Part shown: piece after piece, positions 39,593 to 48,430 of the stretch
How positions within the stretch are numbered: the stretch's first letter is position 1
Layout of the letters: each line of letters begins with the position of its first letter
Origin: Psychrobacillus sp. FSL H8-0483
Lineage (GTDB): Bacteria > Bacillota > Bacilli > Bacillales_A > Planococcaceae
DNA: 64,000 nucleotides
Assembly: GCF_038637725.1 (NCBI RefSeq)
Contig: NZ_CP152052.1
Coordinates: 1,595,501 to 1,659,500, forward strand
Direction of reading: 5' to 3'
Made by a program: the position numbers and the translations under genes
The notes under the pieces: model-generated
Databases searched by the model: none
What the model saw: only the letters and a program-made list of their open reading frames with translations
What the model was told of the DNA's origin: nothing

Positions 39593-40951
39593 ATGAAACA
39601 GTTTATGACGTTTATCGTTGCATTTTTGCTAACGATTCCTATGATATCCAACGCAAAAGCGGAGTCTAACCAAGCATTTTCAGATTTAAAAGGAAACAGT
39701 GCCGCCGAAGCAATTTTATATTTACATGACAAGCATATTATCAGTGGCTATCCAGATGGTACATTCAGGCCAAATGAACCTATAACGCGTGCACAGGCAG
39801 CGGCAATGTTATTGAAAGCACTTGATATAGAGGTAATTGAAAATCCTACCGTTCAGTTTAAAGATGTAACGACCAAATCGAACTATTATTCCATACTAGC
39901 GACAATCAATGAAAAAGGAATAATTCGTGGAGAAAATGGTTATATGCGACCAGGGGAAACAACCTCTCGCGCACAAATGGCTGCCATTTTACGGAGAGCG
40001 TTCAATATGCCTTTAGATAGTCAGCCAACTTTTACAGATGTATCTCCGGCACATTGGGCTTATTCAGATATTAATAGCATTGCTAAAAATCGGGTTGCAA
40101 GTGGTTATCCAGATGGTTCTTTCAAACCATCTAATATAGTTACACGTGCACATTTCTCCGCATTTTTAGCTCGTGCAATGGAAGATTCGATGAAAGTGAA
40201 GGCTTATAAATCCTTTGTTGGTGAAATCGGTTCAGAAATTGTCCGGGACGGATGGAAGTATACGATTAAAAACTACAAGCTAGTCAAAATAAATCAACAG
40301 ACAAATGAAGAAATTGTCTTACTTTCAAGAGATAATTTTGAATATGTAGAAGGCCACTTTGAGGAGAGACTTGGAAGAGACTACCCGATTATTTTATATA
40401 ATAATGATCTCTATATCCCATACCAAAGAGTTATTGGAATGATGTTTGAAATTCCTTCTTCATTTGGTTTGATGAAGACAACGATAGAAGGTGGAAAGTT
40501 TGAAGAAATTAAGCTTCCGTTTATGTCGTATAATATAAGAGAAAGAAACATGTATGTATGGAATGACAGAATCTACTATACAGTAGAAAAAGAACCACGT
40601 GATTTTGAGCCTTCCTATAAAGATATACCCAATGTAGATGATTCCTTATTTCTTTATTCCCTCAATTTAAGTGGAGGAGATTTAAAATTAGAATCCAAAT
40701 TTAGTGCTCGATTCATTTTTGAGGATATTGGTGGAAAAATCGGTACATTCCCTTATACACAAAATCATAAATCCGTAGAGTATGAGCATTCAACCATCTA
40801 CTATTTTAATAAAAAAGGGGTATTTAAATACAGCTTACTAGATAAGAAAACAGCTCAATTATCTAGCATTCAAGCAAAAGATATGATAGTAACAGATAAA
40901 GGACTAGAGATTATAGATGTACGAGATAAAAAACATATATTGAAAAAATAA
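39593..40951 (+). CDS. SLH-domain surface protein
   Basis: The 452-residue exported protein has a signal peptide (MKQFMTFIVAFLLTIPMISN, cut after AKA). Three SLH domains (about residues 27-200) have the repeated motif ISGYPDGTFRPNEPITRAQA and relatives, which anchor proteins to secondary cell-wall polymer. The C-terminal 240 residues look like a beta-propeller of the DUF5050 kind and may sense or bind ligand outside the cell. The frame opens at 39380, but AAGGGTGG supports ATG 39593, which also begins the signal peptide. Confidence 0.85.
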   Translation: MKQFMTFIVAFLLTIPMISNAKAESNQAFSDLKGNSAAEAILYLHDKHIISGYPDGTFRPNEPITRAQAAAMLLKALDIEVIENPTVQFKDVTTKSNYYSILATINEKGIIRGENGYMRPGETTSRAQMAAILRRAFNMPLDSQPTFTDVSPAHWAYSDINSIAKNRVASGYPDGSFKPSNIVTRAHFSAFLARAMEDSMKVKAYKSFVGEIGSEIVRDGWKYTIKNYKLVKINQQTNEEIVLLSRDNFEYVEGHFEERLGRDYPIILYNNDLYIPYQRVIGMMFEIPSSFGLMKTTIEGGKFEEIKLPFMSYNIRERNMYVWNDRIYYTVEKEPRDFEPSYKDIPNVDDSLFLYSLNLSGGDLKLESKFSARFIFEDIGGKIGTFPYTQNHKSVEYEHSTIYYFNKKGVFKYSLLDKKTAQLSSIQAKDMIVTDKGLEIIDVRDKKHILKK

Positions 40952-40958
40952 AATGATT

Positions 40959-40990
40959 AAAGTATCCTCAGGGGTGCTTTTTTATTTTTT
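40959..40990 (+). terminator. terminator after the SLH gene
   Basis: AAAGTATCC pairs with GGGTGCTTT (two G-U pairs), followed by a long T run. Confidence 0.8.
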
Positions 40991-41109
40991 TCTGAAATAC
41001 CATCCCTAACATATACCGTCTCTCCTGGTCTTAATGTATCTGCCGCTTCTGAATCATTTTCCACGGAGCTCCCACCAATTTTATCATTTCAATACGTATT
41101 CTCTTAGTG

Positions 41110-41511
41110 GTGATTGGTTCTCTAATTTGACACCCTTTAGAAAACATGAATTCAAAAATCGCTATTTCCATTGAGGAATGAGAGGATTGAAAGTGTTCAA
41201 TCTCCCTACCTTGGGGTCTTAATTTTGGTAGTTGGGTTCTTACTCAGGTAGCCTTCTTCATGAGACCAACGAAAAAACGATTTCATAAAGCGGATACGAT
41301 GTGCAAGACTGGTTGGTTTTAATTGCTTGCCGGATATAGCAAGATATTCCTTTAGTTGATTTGTATCTAGCAATTCCAGTTCTACATCTTTAAAATAACC
41401 AATTAGTAGCAATGACTGTAACTGGTATGCCTTCAACGTTTGCGAAGAAAAACCCTCTATTCGCTTATCAGCTTCAAACGAAGCCCATGCATTTGACAGT
41501 AACAATTCCAT
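41110..41511 (-). pseudogene. broken tyrosine recombinase (Xer-type integrase)
   Basis: From ATG at 41511 the minus strand encodes a SAM-like core-binding domain of about 101 residues: YQLQSLLLIGYFKD, LAISGKQLKPTSLAHRIRFM and KSFFRWSHEEGYLSKNPTTK. A stop follows at 41206-41208. In another frame the start of the catalytic domain continues as STMEKAIFEF-like SSMEIAIFEFMFSKGCQIRE, where the family's TG-R arginine region is degraded. The rest, with the catalytic Tyr, is missing. It sits at the left edge of the repeat-bounded gene series. Confidence 0.7.
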
Positions 41512-41584
41512 TCCCCCTAAAATAGTAATATATTAAAGGGGTTATTGGCAACTTAATAGAATTATAGACATAAGGAGTGTTTTT

Positions 41585-41612
41585 ACTAACGGAGTAGTTT
41601 AGTTGAATAAGA
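41585..41612. repeat. array-type repeat, right-half-like copy
   Basis: ACTAACGGAGTAGTTTAGTT followed by GAATAAG precedes the DUF5412-like gene. It is the first copy of the repeat series proper. Confidence 0.6.
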
Positions 41613-41649
41613 AGATGAACACCAGAACTTCTAGTCGGGAGGTAATATA

Positions 41650-42171
41650 GTGGAAAGAAAATATAATTTGTGGTCTTTTCTTTTATGCTTGTTAGTAACT
41701 GCTCTTTCTTTACAGAATTTATATGCTTCTTATAACCACTCGTGGTCAGTTGCACCACCTGCTTCGGTTTTATGGTTGCTCACTTTTATTACTTTTTTTA
41801 TGGGTATTTCGGGATTTAGAGACAAAAGCAACAGGGGAGCAAGATGGAGAAGTTGGCTGACTGTCTTAATTGCATTTCCACTTTCAGCAATTTTTCTATT
41901 AGGGATAGTAGTGAATACATTTGCAAGAGAACCCATTGCAACAACCCAATCACCCGATTCTAAAATGACAATCGACTTCTACACATTAAATGGTGGTGCA
42001 GCTACTTCTATTAGTGTAGTAGGAATAGTAGATGGTCCCCTTTGGTTTAAGAAGAATATCTACTCTGATGACAATATGCACAAGGCAGATGTGGCTTGGA
42101 CAAGTAACGATATTATTATAATAAATAATCACACTTTGAACTTAGATAAAGGGGAAGCTTTTTCGGATTAA
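41650..42171 (+). CDS. membrane protein with DUF5412-like C terminus
   Basis: The 173-residue protein has three hydrophobic segments (about 5-25, 35-52 and 70-88). An outside domain with SPDSKMTIDFYTLNGGAAT and KKNIYSDDN resembles the DUF5412 family of Bacillus, which is of unknown function. GTG start, with GGGAGGT upstream. It is the first small gene of the repeat-bounded series. Confidence 0.7.
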   Translation: MERKYNLWSFLLCLLVTALSLQNLYASYNHSWSVAPPASVLWLLTFITFFMGISGFRDKSNRGARWRSWLTVLIAFPLSAIFLLGIVVNTFAREPIATTQSPDSKMTIDFYTLNGGAATSISVVGIVDGPLWFKKNIYSDDNMHKADVAWTSNDIIIINNHTLNLDKGEAFSD

Positions 42172-42179
42172 TAATTCTT

Positions 42180-42270
42180 TTTACTAACGGGTGCTTAGTT
42201 AAAGATAATAGGTTGCTTAGGCAACTCTTTTTTCTTATTGAACTACCATGAAAATTAGTTTCTTCAAGAA
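42180..42270. repeat. array-type composite repeat, copy A
   Basis: The left half ACTAACGGGTGCTTAGTTAAAG (42183-42204, an inverted repeat) is followed by a hairpin GTTGC-TTAG-GCAAC with a T run (42212-42233). An altered right half, GAACTACCATGAAAATTAGT, comes next. The hairpin probably terminates the upstream gene. Confidence 0.65.
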
Positions 42271-42323
42271 AAGAAAAATGACAATACTTAAGAGGACCCA
42301 AATCGTTAAAAAAAGAGGAGAGC
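42238..42323. repeat. near-identical 86-bp block, copy 1
   Basis: The block runs from ACTACCATGAAAATTAGTTT through a TCGTTAAAAAAAGAGGAGAG end. It recurs at 42999-43088 with only a few differences, so it flanks the DinB-like gene as a direct repeat. Confidence 0.85.
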
Positions 42324-42390
42324 GTAAATAAGTCTATGGATTACGGTTAGTATCAGTATTGACACTACCTAACCATTTTCATTCTCTGTG

Positions 42391-42415
42391 GTGCAGCACT
42401 GATTTTGTGCTGCAT
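42391..42415. other. perfect hairpin GTGCAGCAC...GTGCTGCAT
   Basis: A short inverted repeat lies in the 316-base gap between the DUF5412-like and DinB-like genes. It has no T run, and its role is unclear. Confidence 0.4.
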
Positions 42416-42420
42416 GAATA

Positions 42421-42453
42421 GCTACCGGGGCAGTTTAGTTAAATAAGTAGATA
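42421..42453. repeat. array-type repeat, right-half-like copy
   Basis: TACCGGGGCAGTTTAGTTAA followed by ATAAGTAG lies 35 bases before the DinB-like gene. Confidence 0.55.
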
Positions 42454-42487
42454 CGGTTAAATAAGAATATTATGGTGAGGTGATTGT

Positions 42488-42982
42488 ATGGACATAGGTA
42501 GCGAATATTTAAAAATAGTTATTAAACGATTTAAGGAAGCGAAAGTGACCGCCGAAAAAGCAATAGAACAATTAACCGAGAGCGAATTATTTTGGGCTCC
42601 TAATGAAGAGTCCAATAGTGTCGCCATCATTGTGAAACATATGAGTGGTAATATGGTATCTCGGTGGACTGATTTCCTTATAACAGATGGAGAAAAACCT
42701 TTCCGAAATCGTGATGATGAATTTATGGGAGACATTCAAACCAAAGAACAGATGATGGAACTGTGGGAAATTGGCTGGAATACTTTTTTAAACGGATTGA
42801 AAAGTATTGAAGAAGAACAACTCTTAAAAACAATTACAATCAGAAATGAACCCCATTCAGTTATGCAAGCTATTGAACGCCAAATGTACCACTATTCTTA
42901 TCATATTGGACAAATCATTTATGTAGCAAAATTTTTAAAATCAAGTGATTGGAAAACATTAACTATACCTCGAAAAAAATAA
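42488..42982 (+). CDS. DinB-superfamily protein, DUF1572
   Basis: The 164-residue four-helix-bundle protein has the metal-binding histidines expected of this family: one in IVKHMSGNMVSRW (about residue 57) and two near the end in QMYHYSYHIGQII. DUF1572 proteins are related to DinB/YfiT thiol-dependent enzymes, often acting with bacillithiol or mycothiol in detoxification. The precise substrate is unknown. ATG with GTGAGGTG upstream. It is flanked by the 86-bp direct repeats. Confidence 0.82.
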   Translation: MDIGSEYLKIVIKRFKEAKVTAEKAIEQLTESELFWAPNEESNSVAIIVKHMSGNMVSRWTDFLITDGEKPFRNRDDEFMGDIQTKEQMMELWEIGWNTFLNGLKSIEEEQLLKTITIRNEPHSVMQAIERQMYHYSYHIGQIIYVAKFLKSSDWKTLTIPRKK

Positions 42983-42998
42983 ATAAATGATGCTTCTT

Positions 42999-43088
42999 CA
43001 ACTACCATGAAAATTAGTTTCTTCAAGAAAAGAAAAATGACAATACTTAAGAAGACCCCTACTTAATCGTTAAAAAAAAGAGGAGAGC
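42999..43088. repeat. near-identical 86-bp block, copy 2
   Basis: A direct repeat of 42238-42323 with about three substitutions and a small insertion (CTACTT) near its end. Confidence 0.85.
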
Positions 43089-43167
43089 ATCAGGTTTGTT
43101 GGGTAACTGTACTTAATGAAACATGAAAACCAAGTTGCTATAGGTTAAGAAAAGTAATGATTAGGAG

Positions 43168-43473
43168 GTGTGCAAAATAGATAAATTTACGAAATGGTTT
43201 ATAGCTTCATTTATATTGGGGATTGTAGGGCTAATAGCAGTATTTTTCGTGGAAGATATTGCAAGAGTGACTGGTGAAAAGAGTCGAAGCATATTGTTAG
43301 CTGGCACTATAACGATATTCATTTTAATTCTATCTTCGTTATTTAGTATTGTTAAAGCTAATTCAAATAGAATCAAAAGGGAATTAGTTGTCTCAGCATT
43401 TGTTGCCATAATTCCTTTAACAGCTTTAATAATAAATGGGTTAATTTTCATAGTCTATTTTGTAGGAAAATAA
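43168..43473 (+). CDS. small membrane protein, unknown
   Basis: The 101-residue protein has three transmembrane segments (about 10-26, 40-58 and 73-97). No family is recognised. The GTG at 43168 overlaps the Shine-Dalgarno AGGAGG (43163-43168), an impossible spacing. The in-frame ATA at 43177, nine bases further, is where a start codon should be (giving IDKFTKWF...), so a mutated ATG is likely. Expression is therefore doubtful. Confidence 0.6.
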   Translation: MCKIDKFTKWFIASFILGIVGLIAVFFVEDIARVTGEKSRSILLAGTITIFILILSSLFSIVKANSNRIKRELVVSAFVAIIPLTALIINGLIFIVYFVGK

Positions 43474-43480
43474 AGGGTCT

Positions 43481-43503
43481 ATTGTGAAGAAATGATCTTA
43501 AAG
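43481..43503. repeat. fragment of the extended repeat
   Basis: TATTGTGAAGAAATGATCTT followed by AAAG matches the extension module seen at 39163 and 47228. Confidence 0.5.
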
Positions 43504-43583
43504 TAATTTATTATTGATTTGTTCTACTGAACAATCGCTTGAGTTCGCACAGCATTAACAGAATTAAAATAGTACCTTCTCTA

Positions 43584-43672
43584 ACTAACGAGTGCTTTAC
43601 TTGAAGATCATTGAGCTGCTGGACAGCTCTTTTTTTCTTATTGTACTAACGCAGCAGGTTAGTTCAAGAAGA
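43584..43672. repeat. array-type composite repeat, copy B
   Basis: The left half AACTAACGAGTGCTTTACTT (43584-43603) is followed by the hairpin GAGCTG-CTGGA-CAGCTC with a long T run (43613-43637). The right half ACTAACGCAGCAGGTTAGT (43645-43663) is a perfect 6-bp inverted repeat around a 7-base centre. This is the clearest copy. Confidence 0.8.
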
Positions 43673-43697
43673 AATATATAATTGGGAGGGAAGAAAA

Positions 43698-43895
43698 ATG
43701 ATTTGGGGAAATATATTACTATGGATTGTTGGTTTATTTATTTTGTACGTAGTAATTTTTGCAGCAGTAAAGGATGCCATTGATAAGTCAGAGGTAGGTC
43801 AAATAGTAATAAAGAAGTATGGAGTTAAAGAGGAGATAGTAACGATTAGTGATAAAGAAATTGAAAAGGAATTAGAAGACGATGAAAGAAGGTAA
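43698..43895 (+). CDS. small membrane protein, unknown
   Basis: The 65-residue protein has one N-terminal membrane helix (ILLWIVGLFILYVVIFAAV) and a charged, acidic cytoplasmic tail ending EKELEDDERR. No family is recognised. GGGAGGGAAG precedes the ATG at a good distance, so it is probably expressed. It sits alone between two composite repeats. Confidence 0.65.
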   Translation: MIWGNILLWIVGLFILYVVIFAAVKDAIDKSEVGQIVIKKYGVKEEIVTISDKEIEKELEDDERR

Positions 43896-43997
43896 AATGC
43901 GTAAAGATTTGTTGATTAAAGACGGCTGTCGAGATTCATTTTTGTACAGTGTCTTGGAACACGAATGGAAACATTAATAAATATAAACTTTCTTCAG

Positions 43998-44086
43998 CTA
44001 ACTGGTGCGTTACTTGAAGATTAATGAACTGCATAGACGGCTCTTTTCTCTTGTTAAACTAACGAAGCAGATTAGTTAAAGAAGGG
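43998..44086. repeat. array-type composite repeat, copy C
   Basis: The left half CTAACTGGTGCGTTACTTGA, a T-rich middle and the right half AACTAACGAAGCAGATTAGTT (44057-44077) separate the 65-residue protein gene from the P-loop gene. Confidence 0.75.
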
Positions 44087-44184
44087 TTTTTACAGAAGGA
44101 CTAGGAATTACATATTTTGCTGTGTCTAAAAAAAATTGATGGTGTCAGTAAACAAAAATTATAGATATCAAAGGGGTTCATAGG

Positions 44185-44733
44185 GTGAGATTTCTAATAA
44201 TGACAGTAGGGACAACACATAGTGGAAAAACTACATTTGCTAACCTTTTAGAGAAAAGATTAATAAATTCAGTTGTTATTGACCAAGATGTACAAGGAGA
44301 ATTTTTAGAGAAACATTATCCATCTTTATTACCAGAAAAAGGACCCAAAATTTTAAAATTTGCTCTTTCACAAACAGTAGTAGAATTTGCTATTCACAAA
44401 ACCGATAATCATTTTATTTTATGTAATTCTAATCGACAAAAACAACCTCGATTAAATTTGATAGAAAAATTTAAAAAAGAAGGTTTTCAAACCCTTATTG
44501 TAAATTTTGATTTACCACTAGATATATTAAAAGACCGTATTAAAAATAGTCATCGAGATACAACAATCCTTAGAAATGTTTCAAACTATGATGAAGTATT
44601 AGATATTCAGCTAAAGCAAACAAAAATAGAAGGTTTTACTCCTCCCACTGAAGATGAAGTGAACCACCTATTCACTATTACTAATGAAACTGATGTTAAA
44701 ACAGTTATTGAAAAAATCATTAATTTGGTTTAA
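44185..44733 (+). CDS. P-loop NTPase/kinase-like protein
   Basis: The 182-residue protein has Walker A GTTHSGKTTF (residues 9-18), a possible Walker B-like VVIDQD, and DFKDLPLDIL-type NFDLPLDILKDRI. It ends in a region like AAA_33 or zeta-toxin-like kinases. This kind of protein phosphorylates small molecules or RNA ends; the substrate here is unknown. GTG start, with AGGGGTTCATAGG upstream. Confidence 0.75.
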   Translation: MRFLIMTVGTTHSGKTTFANLLEKRLINSVVIDQDVQGEFLEKHYPSLLPEKGPKILKFALSQTVVEFAIHKTDNHFILCNSNRQKQPRLNLIEKFKKEGFQTLIVNFDLPLDILKDRIKNSHRDTTILRNVSNYDEVLDIQLKQTKIEGFTPPTEDEVNHLFTITNETDVKTVIEKIINLV

Positions 44734-45038
44734 GTGAAAGAGATAAGAGGCTGTTATTATATATTTGTTTCCATAATACTTCTTCAATTTTATGAATAAT
44801 TTGAAATAATTAGTTTCGATGAAAAAAGGGAAATTGGCAAGGACTAATTACTCTACCTAACAAAAGACTAAGTATCATATTTGTTATTGAAGAGGGCAAA
44901 CTCAAAAGCTTAGGAGGGATTACCATTCCTTGACGTTCGTTATTGTAACAAATCACCTTGTAAATTGAACAATTATATTTCTTTTCAAAGTAATTGGTTG
45001 GCGTGCGGTTCAAGTACGAATCGTTCAGGAAATTAAAG
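44734..45038. other. gap with no convincing gene
   Basis: A 67-codon minus-strand frame at 44810-45013 has no credible Shine-Dalgarno and no recognised family. I see nothing else here. Confidence 0.4.
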
Positions 45039-45071
45039 AACCAATTGCCGATTAAAGATCGGCAATTGGTT
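45039..45071. terminator. perfect 14-bp hairpin
   Basis: AACCAATTGCCGAT pairs with ATCGGCAATTGGTT around TAAAG. Its T run is weak, so it may be a terminator or a structured element for the converging P-loop gene and chemoreceptor. Confidence 0.5.
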
Positions 45072-45233
45072 AATAGATTGAATTGGTTTCTTCTGTCTCC
45101 ATAGCATTTGATGGCAATAAATGGATAATCCCTAGTGAAAAGAGAAAAAAGGTTTTCATCTTTATCCCACCCTCAAAAGATAATCAATAGCAAAATTAGG
45201 TAGAATTTTATTATAAAGATTAACTTTTCATTC

Positions 45234-46979
45234 TTAAATAACGTCGGAACTATCTGTATTTTTGACACCTACATCAAACTTTGAAACTGTTTTTTCAAGT
45301 TCTTCCGCCATTTTATTAAGCCTTAAAACGGCATAAAGGATATCTTGATTGAAGTTTTCTTGCTCAATTGTTCGGTCGGCCACACCTTCTGTTGCCTTTG
45401 CAGCCTTATGTGCAAGCATCGTCGTTTCCATAATTCCTGCTGTGATTTCCTCCGAGAATGCTGACATTTCTTCTGAAGTTACAGAGACTTGCTTTGTATG
45501 AGATACTACGCCCTGAATAGAATGGAGAATACTTTCAAATGATTTTCCAGCTTCCTCAACAGCTTGAATACCGTTTTCTACATTTCCTGTTACAACATTC
45601 ATTGTATGTACTGTTAAATTCGTATCCACATTTATTTTAGAAATCAAATCCGATATGCTATTTGCTGATTTTTCCGATTGCTCAGCTAGCTTTCTCACTT
45701 CCTCAGCTACTACAGCAAAGCCCTTTCCAGATTCGCCTGCTCTAGCCGCTTCAATCGCAGCATTTAACGCAAGTAGATTCGTTTGTGTAGCAATGTCACG
45801 AATGATATTAATAATAAGCGAAACTTCGTTTGATTGATTCTCGAGTTTTTTAATTGCATTTGCCGATAATTGAACAGATTGACGAATAACATTCATTTGA
45901 TGAATCACTTTTTCAATGCTACTATTTCCAAGCTCTACATTTTGTAAGCTAATCGATGATAATTGAGATACATTTGAAGAAGCTTCAGCAATTTGTTGAA
46001 TGCCCTCTGACATTTGCTCTAATGTAACAGAGCTTTCCTCCGAGCTTTTATACTGTGCATGAGCTCCTGCCGTTACTTCCTGAACGGACGCAGAAATCTG
46101 GCTAATTGCTTCACTTGCCTTCTCGCTACTTTTAGCAACTGAATTGGTCGTGTCAATTAACTGCTTGGACCCAACATTAATGCCAAGAATGATATTTTGT
46201 AAATCTAATACCATCTGTTGAAATGCTTGTGTTAGAAGTCCAATTTCATCCTTTCGACCAGTTTCTATCACGACAGTTAAATCACCATTACCAATTTTTC
46301 TTACTTGTGATGTTAATTTTCGTATAGGCTTCGTTAAATAATCTGTGAAGAAATAAACAATGCAGATTCCTAATAATAAGACAATCAGTGTAATAGTAAT
46401 AATTTTAATTTGATTGGCATCCATGGCTTCATAAACTTCTGTGGCATCCAAATCTGCCCCCAATAATCCAATCACATCTCCAGCCTTATTTTTTATCGGA
46501 GCATAAATAGCTAGTATAGCACCATATTCTTCATCATTTGATAACTGAAATTGTACTTTCCCAGTTTCAAATACTTGTTTCATCTTAGGATAGGATTCTG
46601 GTGATTCCTCTTGAACGCCAATCGTTGAACCCTCACTTGGCGTACTATCTACCATATAGTAGTATTCGTAGTCCTCACCCTTCTTCACACGAGACATCGT
46701 ATACAAACTAGATACCTCATAAAACTCTTTAACAGAGCCTAGTTCTTTTTGTAATTCTTGATAATACCCTTCCTTTTTAGCATCAATTTCTAAATTTTGA
46801 TATCCTTTATCATCTATCTTAGAGATTGCATGATCAATCATAGCTAAATTTTGTTGACCAACAGTCTCTTTCACTAGATCTAACGATGAACGATAAACAA
46901 AAAAGCTAATCAGAAAACACGAAATAACAAGTAAAATTGAAAAAACCATTAACATTTTAATCTTTAAGCTACTTCTCAT
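45234..46979 (-). CDS. methyl-accepting chemotaxis protein
   Basis: The 581-residue transmembrane receptor has TM1 (about 8-28), an extracellular Cache-like sensor (about 30-175; [17 protein letters not shown] ends it), TM2 (about 185-210), HAMP ([20 protein letters not shown]) and a cytoplasmic coiled coil. The signalling tip is [20 protein letters not shown]. The start is ATG 46979, which has AAGGGAG seven bases upstream, rather than the frame start at 47000. It is the only long minus-strand gene within the repeat series. CheR at 4254 is a likely modifier. Confidence 0.93.
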   Translation of the reverse strand: MRSSLKIKMLMVFSILLVISCFLISFFVYRSSLDLVKETVGQQNLAMIDHAISKIDDKGYQNLEIDAKKEGYYQELQKELGSVKEFYEVSSLYTMSRVKKGEDYEYYYMVDSTPSEGSTIGVQEESPESYPKMKQVFETGKVQFQLSNDEEYGAILAIYAPIKNKAGDVIGLLGADLDATEVYEAMDANQIKIITITLIVLLLGICIVYFFTDYLTKPIRKLTSQVRKIGNGDLTVVIETGRKDEIGLLTQAFQQMVLDLQNIILGINVGSKQLIDTTNSVAKSSEKASEAISQISASVQEVTAGAHAQYKSSEESSVTLEQMSEGIQQIAEASSNVSQLSSISLQNVELGNSSIEKVIHQMNVIRQSVQLSANAIKKLENQSNEVSLIINIIRDIATQTNLLALNAAIEAARAGESGKGFAVVAEEVRKLAEQSEKSANSISDLISKINVDTNLTVHTMNVVTGNVENGIQAVEEAGKSFESILHSIQGVVSHTKQVSVTSEEMSAFSEEITAGIMETTMLAHKAAKATEGVADRTIEQENFNQDILYAVLRLNKMAEELEKTVSKFDVGVKNTDSSDVI

Positions 46980-47200
46980 CGATGAACTCCCTTTAATCAT
47001 TTTAATATTCCATTTCCTGCCACGGAAATATCCCGCAATTTTAAGAATATCAGGAGTTATAAATTTTGCAATATTTTCCTGAGTATAATGTTGGTATTTC
47101 TAAAATATTATTTTACTTGTTCATTTATAATAAAGTTTGATTTAAAATCATCTCTCCTATATAGATTTCTACGAGGTGAGGTGAGATGATCTATTTCATT
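46980..47200. other. gap upstream of the chemoreceptor
   Basis: An A/T-rich gap that should contain the minus-strand promoter of the receptor. No gene is seen. Confidence 0.45.
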
Positions 47201-47278
47201 GGATATTTATGTTAATATCACTATAAAGATTGTGAAGAAATGTACTTAAACTAATGAAGCAGTTTAGTTGAATAAGCC
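47201..47278. repeat. extended array-type repeat
   Basis: GGATATTTATGTTAATAT is followed by GATTGTGAAGAAATGTACTT and then AAACTAATGAAGCAGTTTAG. This shows the order of the extension modules and the right half in one piece. Confidence 0.65.
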
Positions 47279-47350
47279 AGCAAAAAAAAAGTATCTAAGA
47301 ATAACTAATAAAATATGTGTAACGTTAGGGTAAATCTACTGCATGGATGG

Positions 47351-47425
47351 CTAAAGGGTGCTTTACTTCAAGAAGGAGTAAAGCCTGTTCCCTTATTCAA
47401 CTAAAGCAGCAGGTTAGTGAAAGAG
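47351..47425. repeat. array-type composite repeat, copy D
   Basis: The left half CTAAAGGGTGCTTTACTTCA (47351-47370), a short middle, and the right half CAACTAAAGCAGCAGGTTAGT (47398-47418) lie upstream of the Nudix gene. Confidence 0.7.
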
Positions 47426-47506
47426 GAAATAAATAACGAGAATAGAATATAAACATTGAGGATTAGGATTCTTATCAATTAATAAACATTAAATTACTTT
47501 AGGGGA

Positions 47507-48082
47507 GTGAGTGACATTAATATTAATCAAAATGTAAAAACGTCGGGTGCTTACGTTTTATATCGGGGGCTGTTTATTTTTCAGGTTGGTCCTATAGAAG
47601 AGGCAGATAACCTTGGAGTAGTTAGACTTGGTGGGCATAAAGAATTTGAAGAAACCGCATTAGAGACAGCTAGGCGTGAAGTTTTTGAAGAGGCTTCAAT
47701 GAAAATAACTCCAATAAATTCTCCAATAACTTTTCATATGAGTGAGTGGGGAAATAAACCTTCCATAATACGGTTAGGCGAGGAAATAGCTCCAATTTTA
47801 GTTAAAGGAAATGAGCAGGAATCTTTATCAATAATGTATCTTTCCTACTCTGAAAATGAACCAAATCCCTCTTCAGAAACTAATGGACTTCTACTACTAA
47901 CTCCAGAAGATGTTCATTTTATCTGTAATAATAAAATTACTTTAAATGATTTTATTAAACAAAATGGAAAAGCGATACTAAAAGGAAATATAAATAGAGA
48001 TTTATTTTTAATACCTTTTCCTCAACTATTATTTCTTTCAAAATTGTTAAAAGAACATCCAGATTTATTCATCATAAAATAA
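47507..48082 (+). CDS. Nudix hydrolase-like protein
   Basis: The 191-residue protein has a Nudix box starting at GGHKEFEETALETARREVFE. It follows the G-x5-E-x7-REUxEE pattern, but the usual Gly after EE is Ser (EEASM). The substrate is unknown. GTG 47507 directly touches its Shine-Dalgarno AGGGGAG, too close for normal initiation. The in-frame ATT at 47516 has proper spacing, so the start is uncertain. Confidence 0.75.
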   Translation: MSDININQNVKTSGAYVLYRGLFIFQVGPIEEADNLGVVRLGGHKEFEETALETARREVFEEASMKITPINSPITFHMSEWGNKPSIIRLGEEIAPILVKGNEQESLSIMYLSYSENEPNPSSETNGLLLLTPEDVHFICNNKITLNDFIKQNGKAILKGNINRDLFLIPFPQLLFLSKLLKEHPDLFIIK

Positions 48083-48114
48083 TGAACAAAACGGTATAAA
48101 ATGGGAGGAAGTAA

Positions 48115-48295
48115 ATGTATATTGTACTTATCGGTTTTTTTTATACTTTTTCTTATATCAACAACCACGGGGCTTCTTATGATGTTTAAGCTGATAAAGA
48201 AAAATAAATATAACGATGTAACTGGAACTCTTGCTTTGGGGACAGGAATTGCTAAAGGGTGCGTTTTTACAATATTGGAGACGCTTTTTCACTAA
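48115..48295 (+). pseudogene. small membrane protein, frameshifted at an eight-T tract
   Basis: ATG 48115 has GGGAGG seven bases upstream and reads MYIVLIGFF, then meets eight T residues (48135-48142). It continues out of frame and stops after about 26 codons. Removing one T gives a smooth small membrane protein, MYIVLIGFFILFLISTTTG on through LLMMFKLIKKNKYNDVTGTL, about 60 residues. The other frame, from 48101, lacks a ribosome site. It may be inactivated or slippage-controlled. Confidence 0.6.
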
Positions 48296-48378
48296 CGAGG
48301 TGCTTTAGTGAAAAATCATGGCTGTGTTTGTCATAGCCTTTTCATATTGTGCTAACGCAGCTGGTTATTTGAACAAGG
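48290..48378. repeat. array-type composite repeat, copy E
   Basis: The left half CACTAACGAGGTGCTTTAGTG (48290-48310), a hairpin GGCTGTG...CATAGCC with T run (48320-48343), and a variant right half GCTAACGCAGCTGGTTATTT (48351-48370). Confidence 0.7.
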
Positions 48379-48430
48379 ATATTGTATTTTGAAACAAATA
48401 ACATTTCAATGCTTTGGGGGCTTATATAAG

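Noticed and set aside
44810-45013. 67-codon minus-strand frame
   Set aside because: No Shine-Dalgarno, no recognised domain and no conserved neighbourhood; kept only as a gap note.
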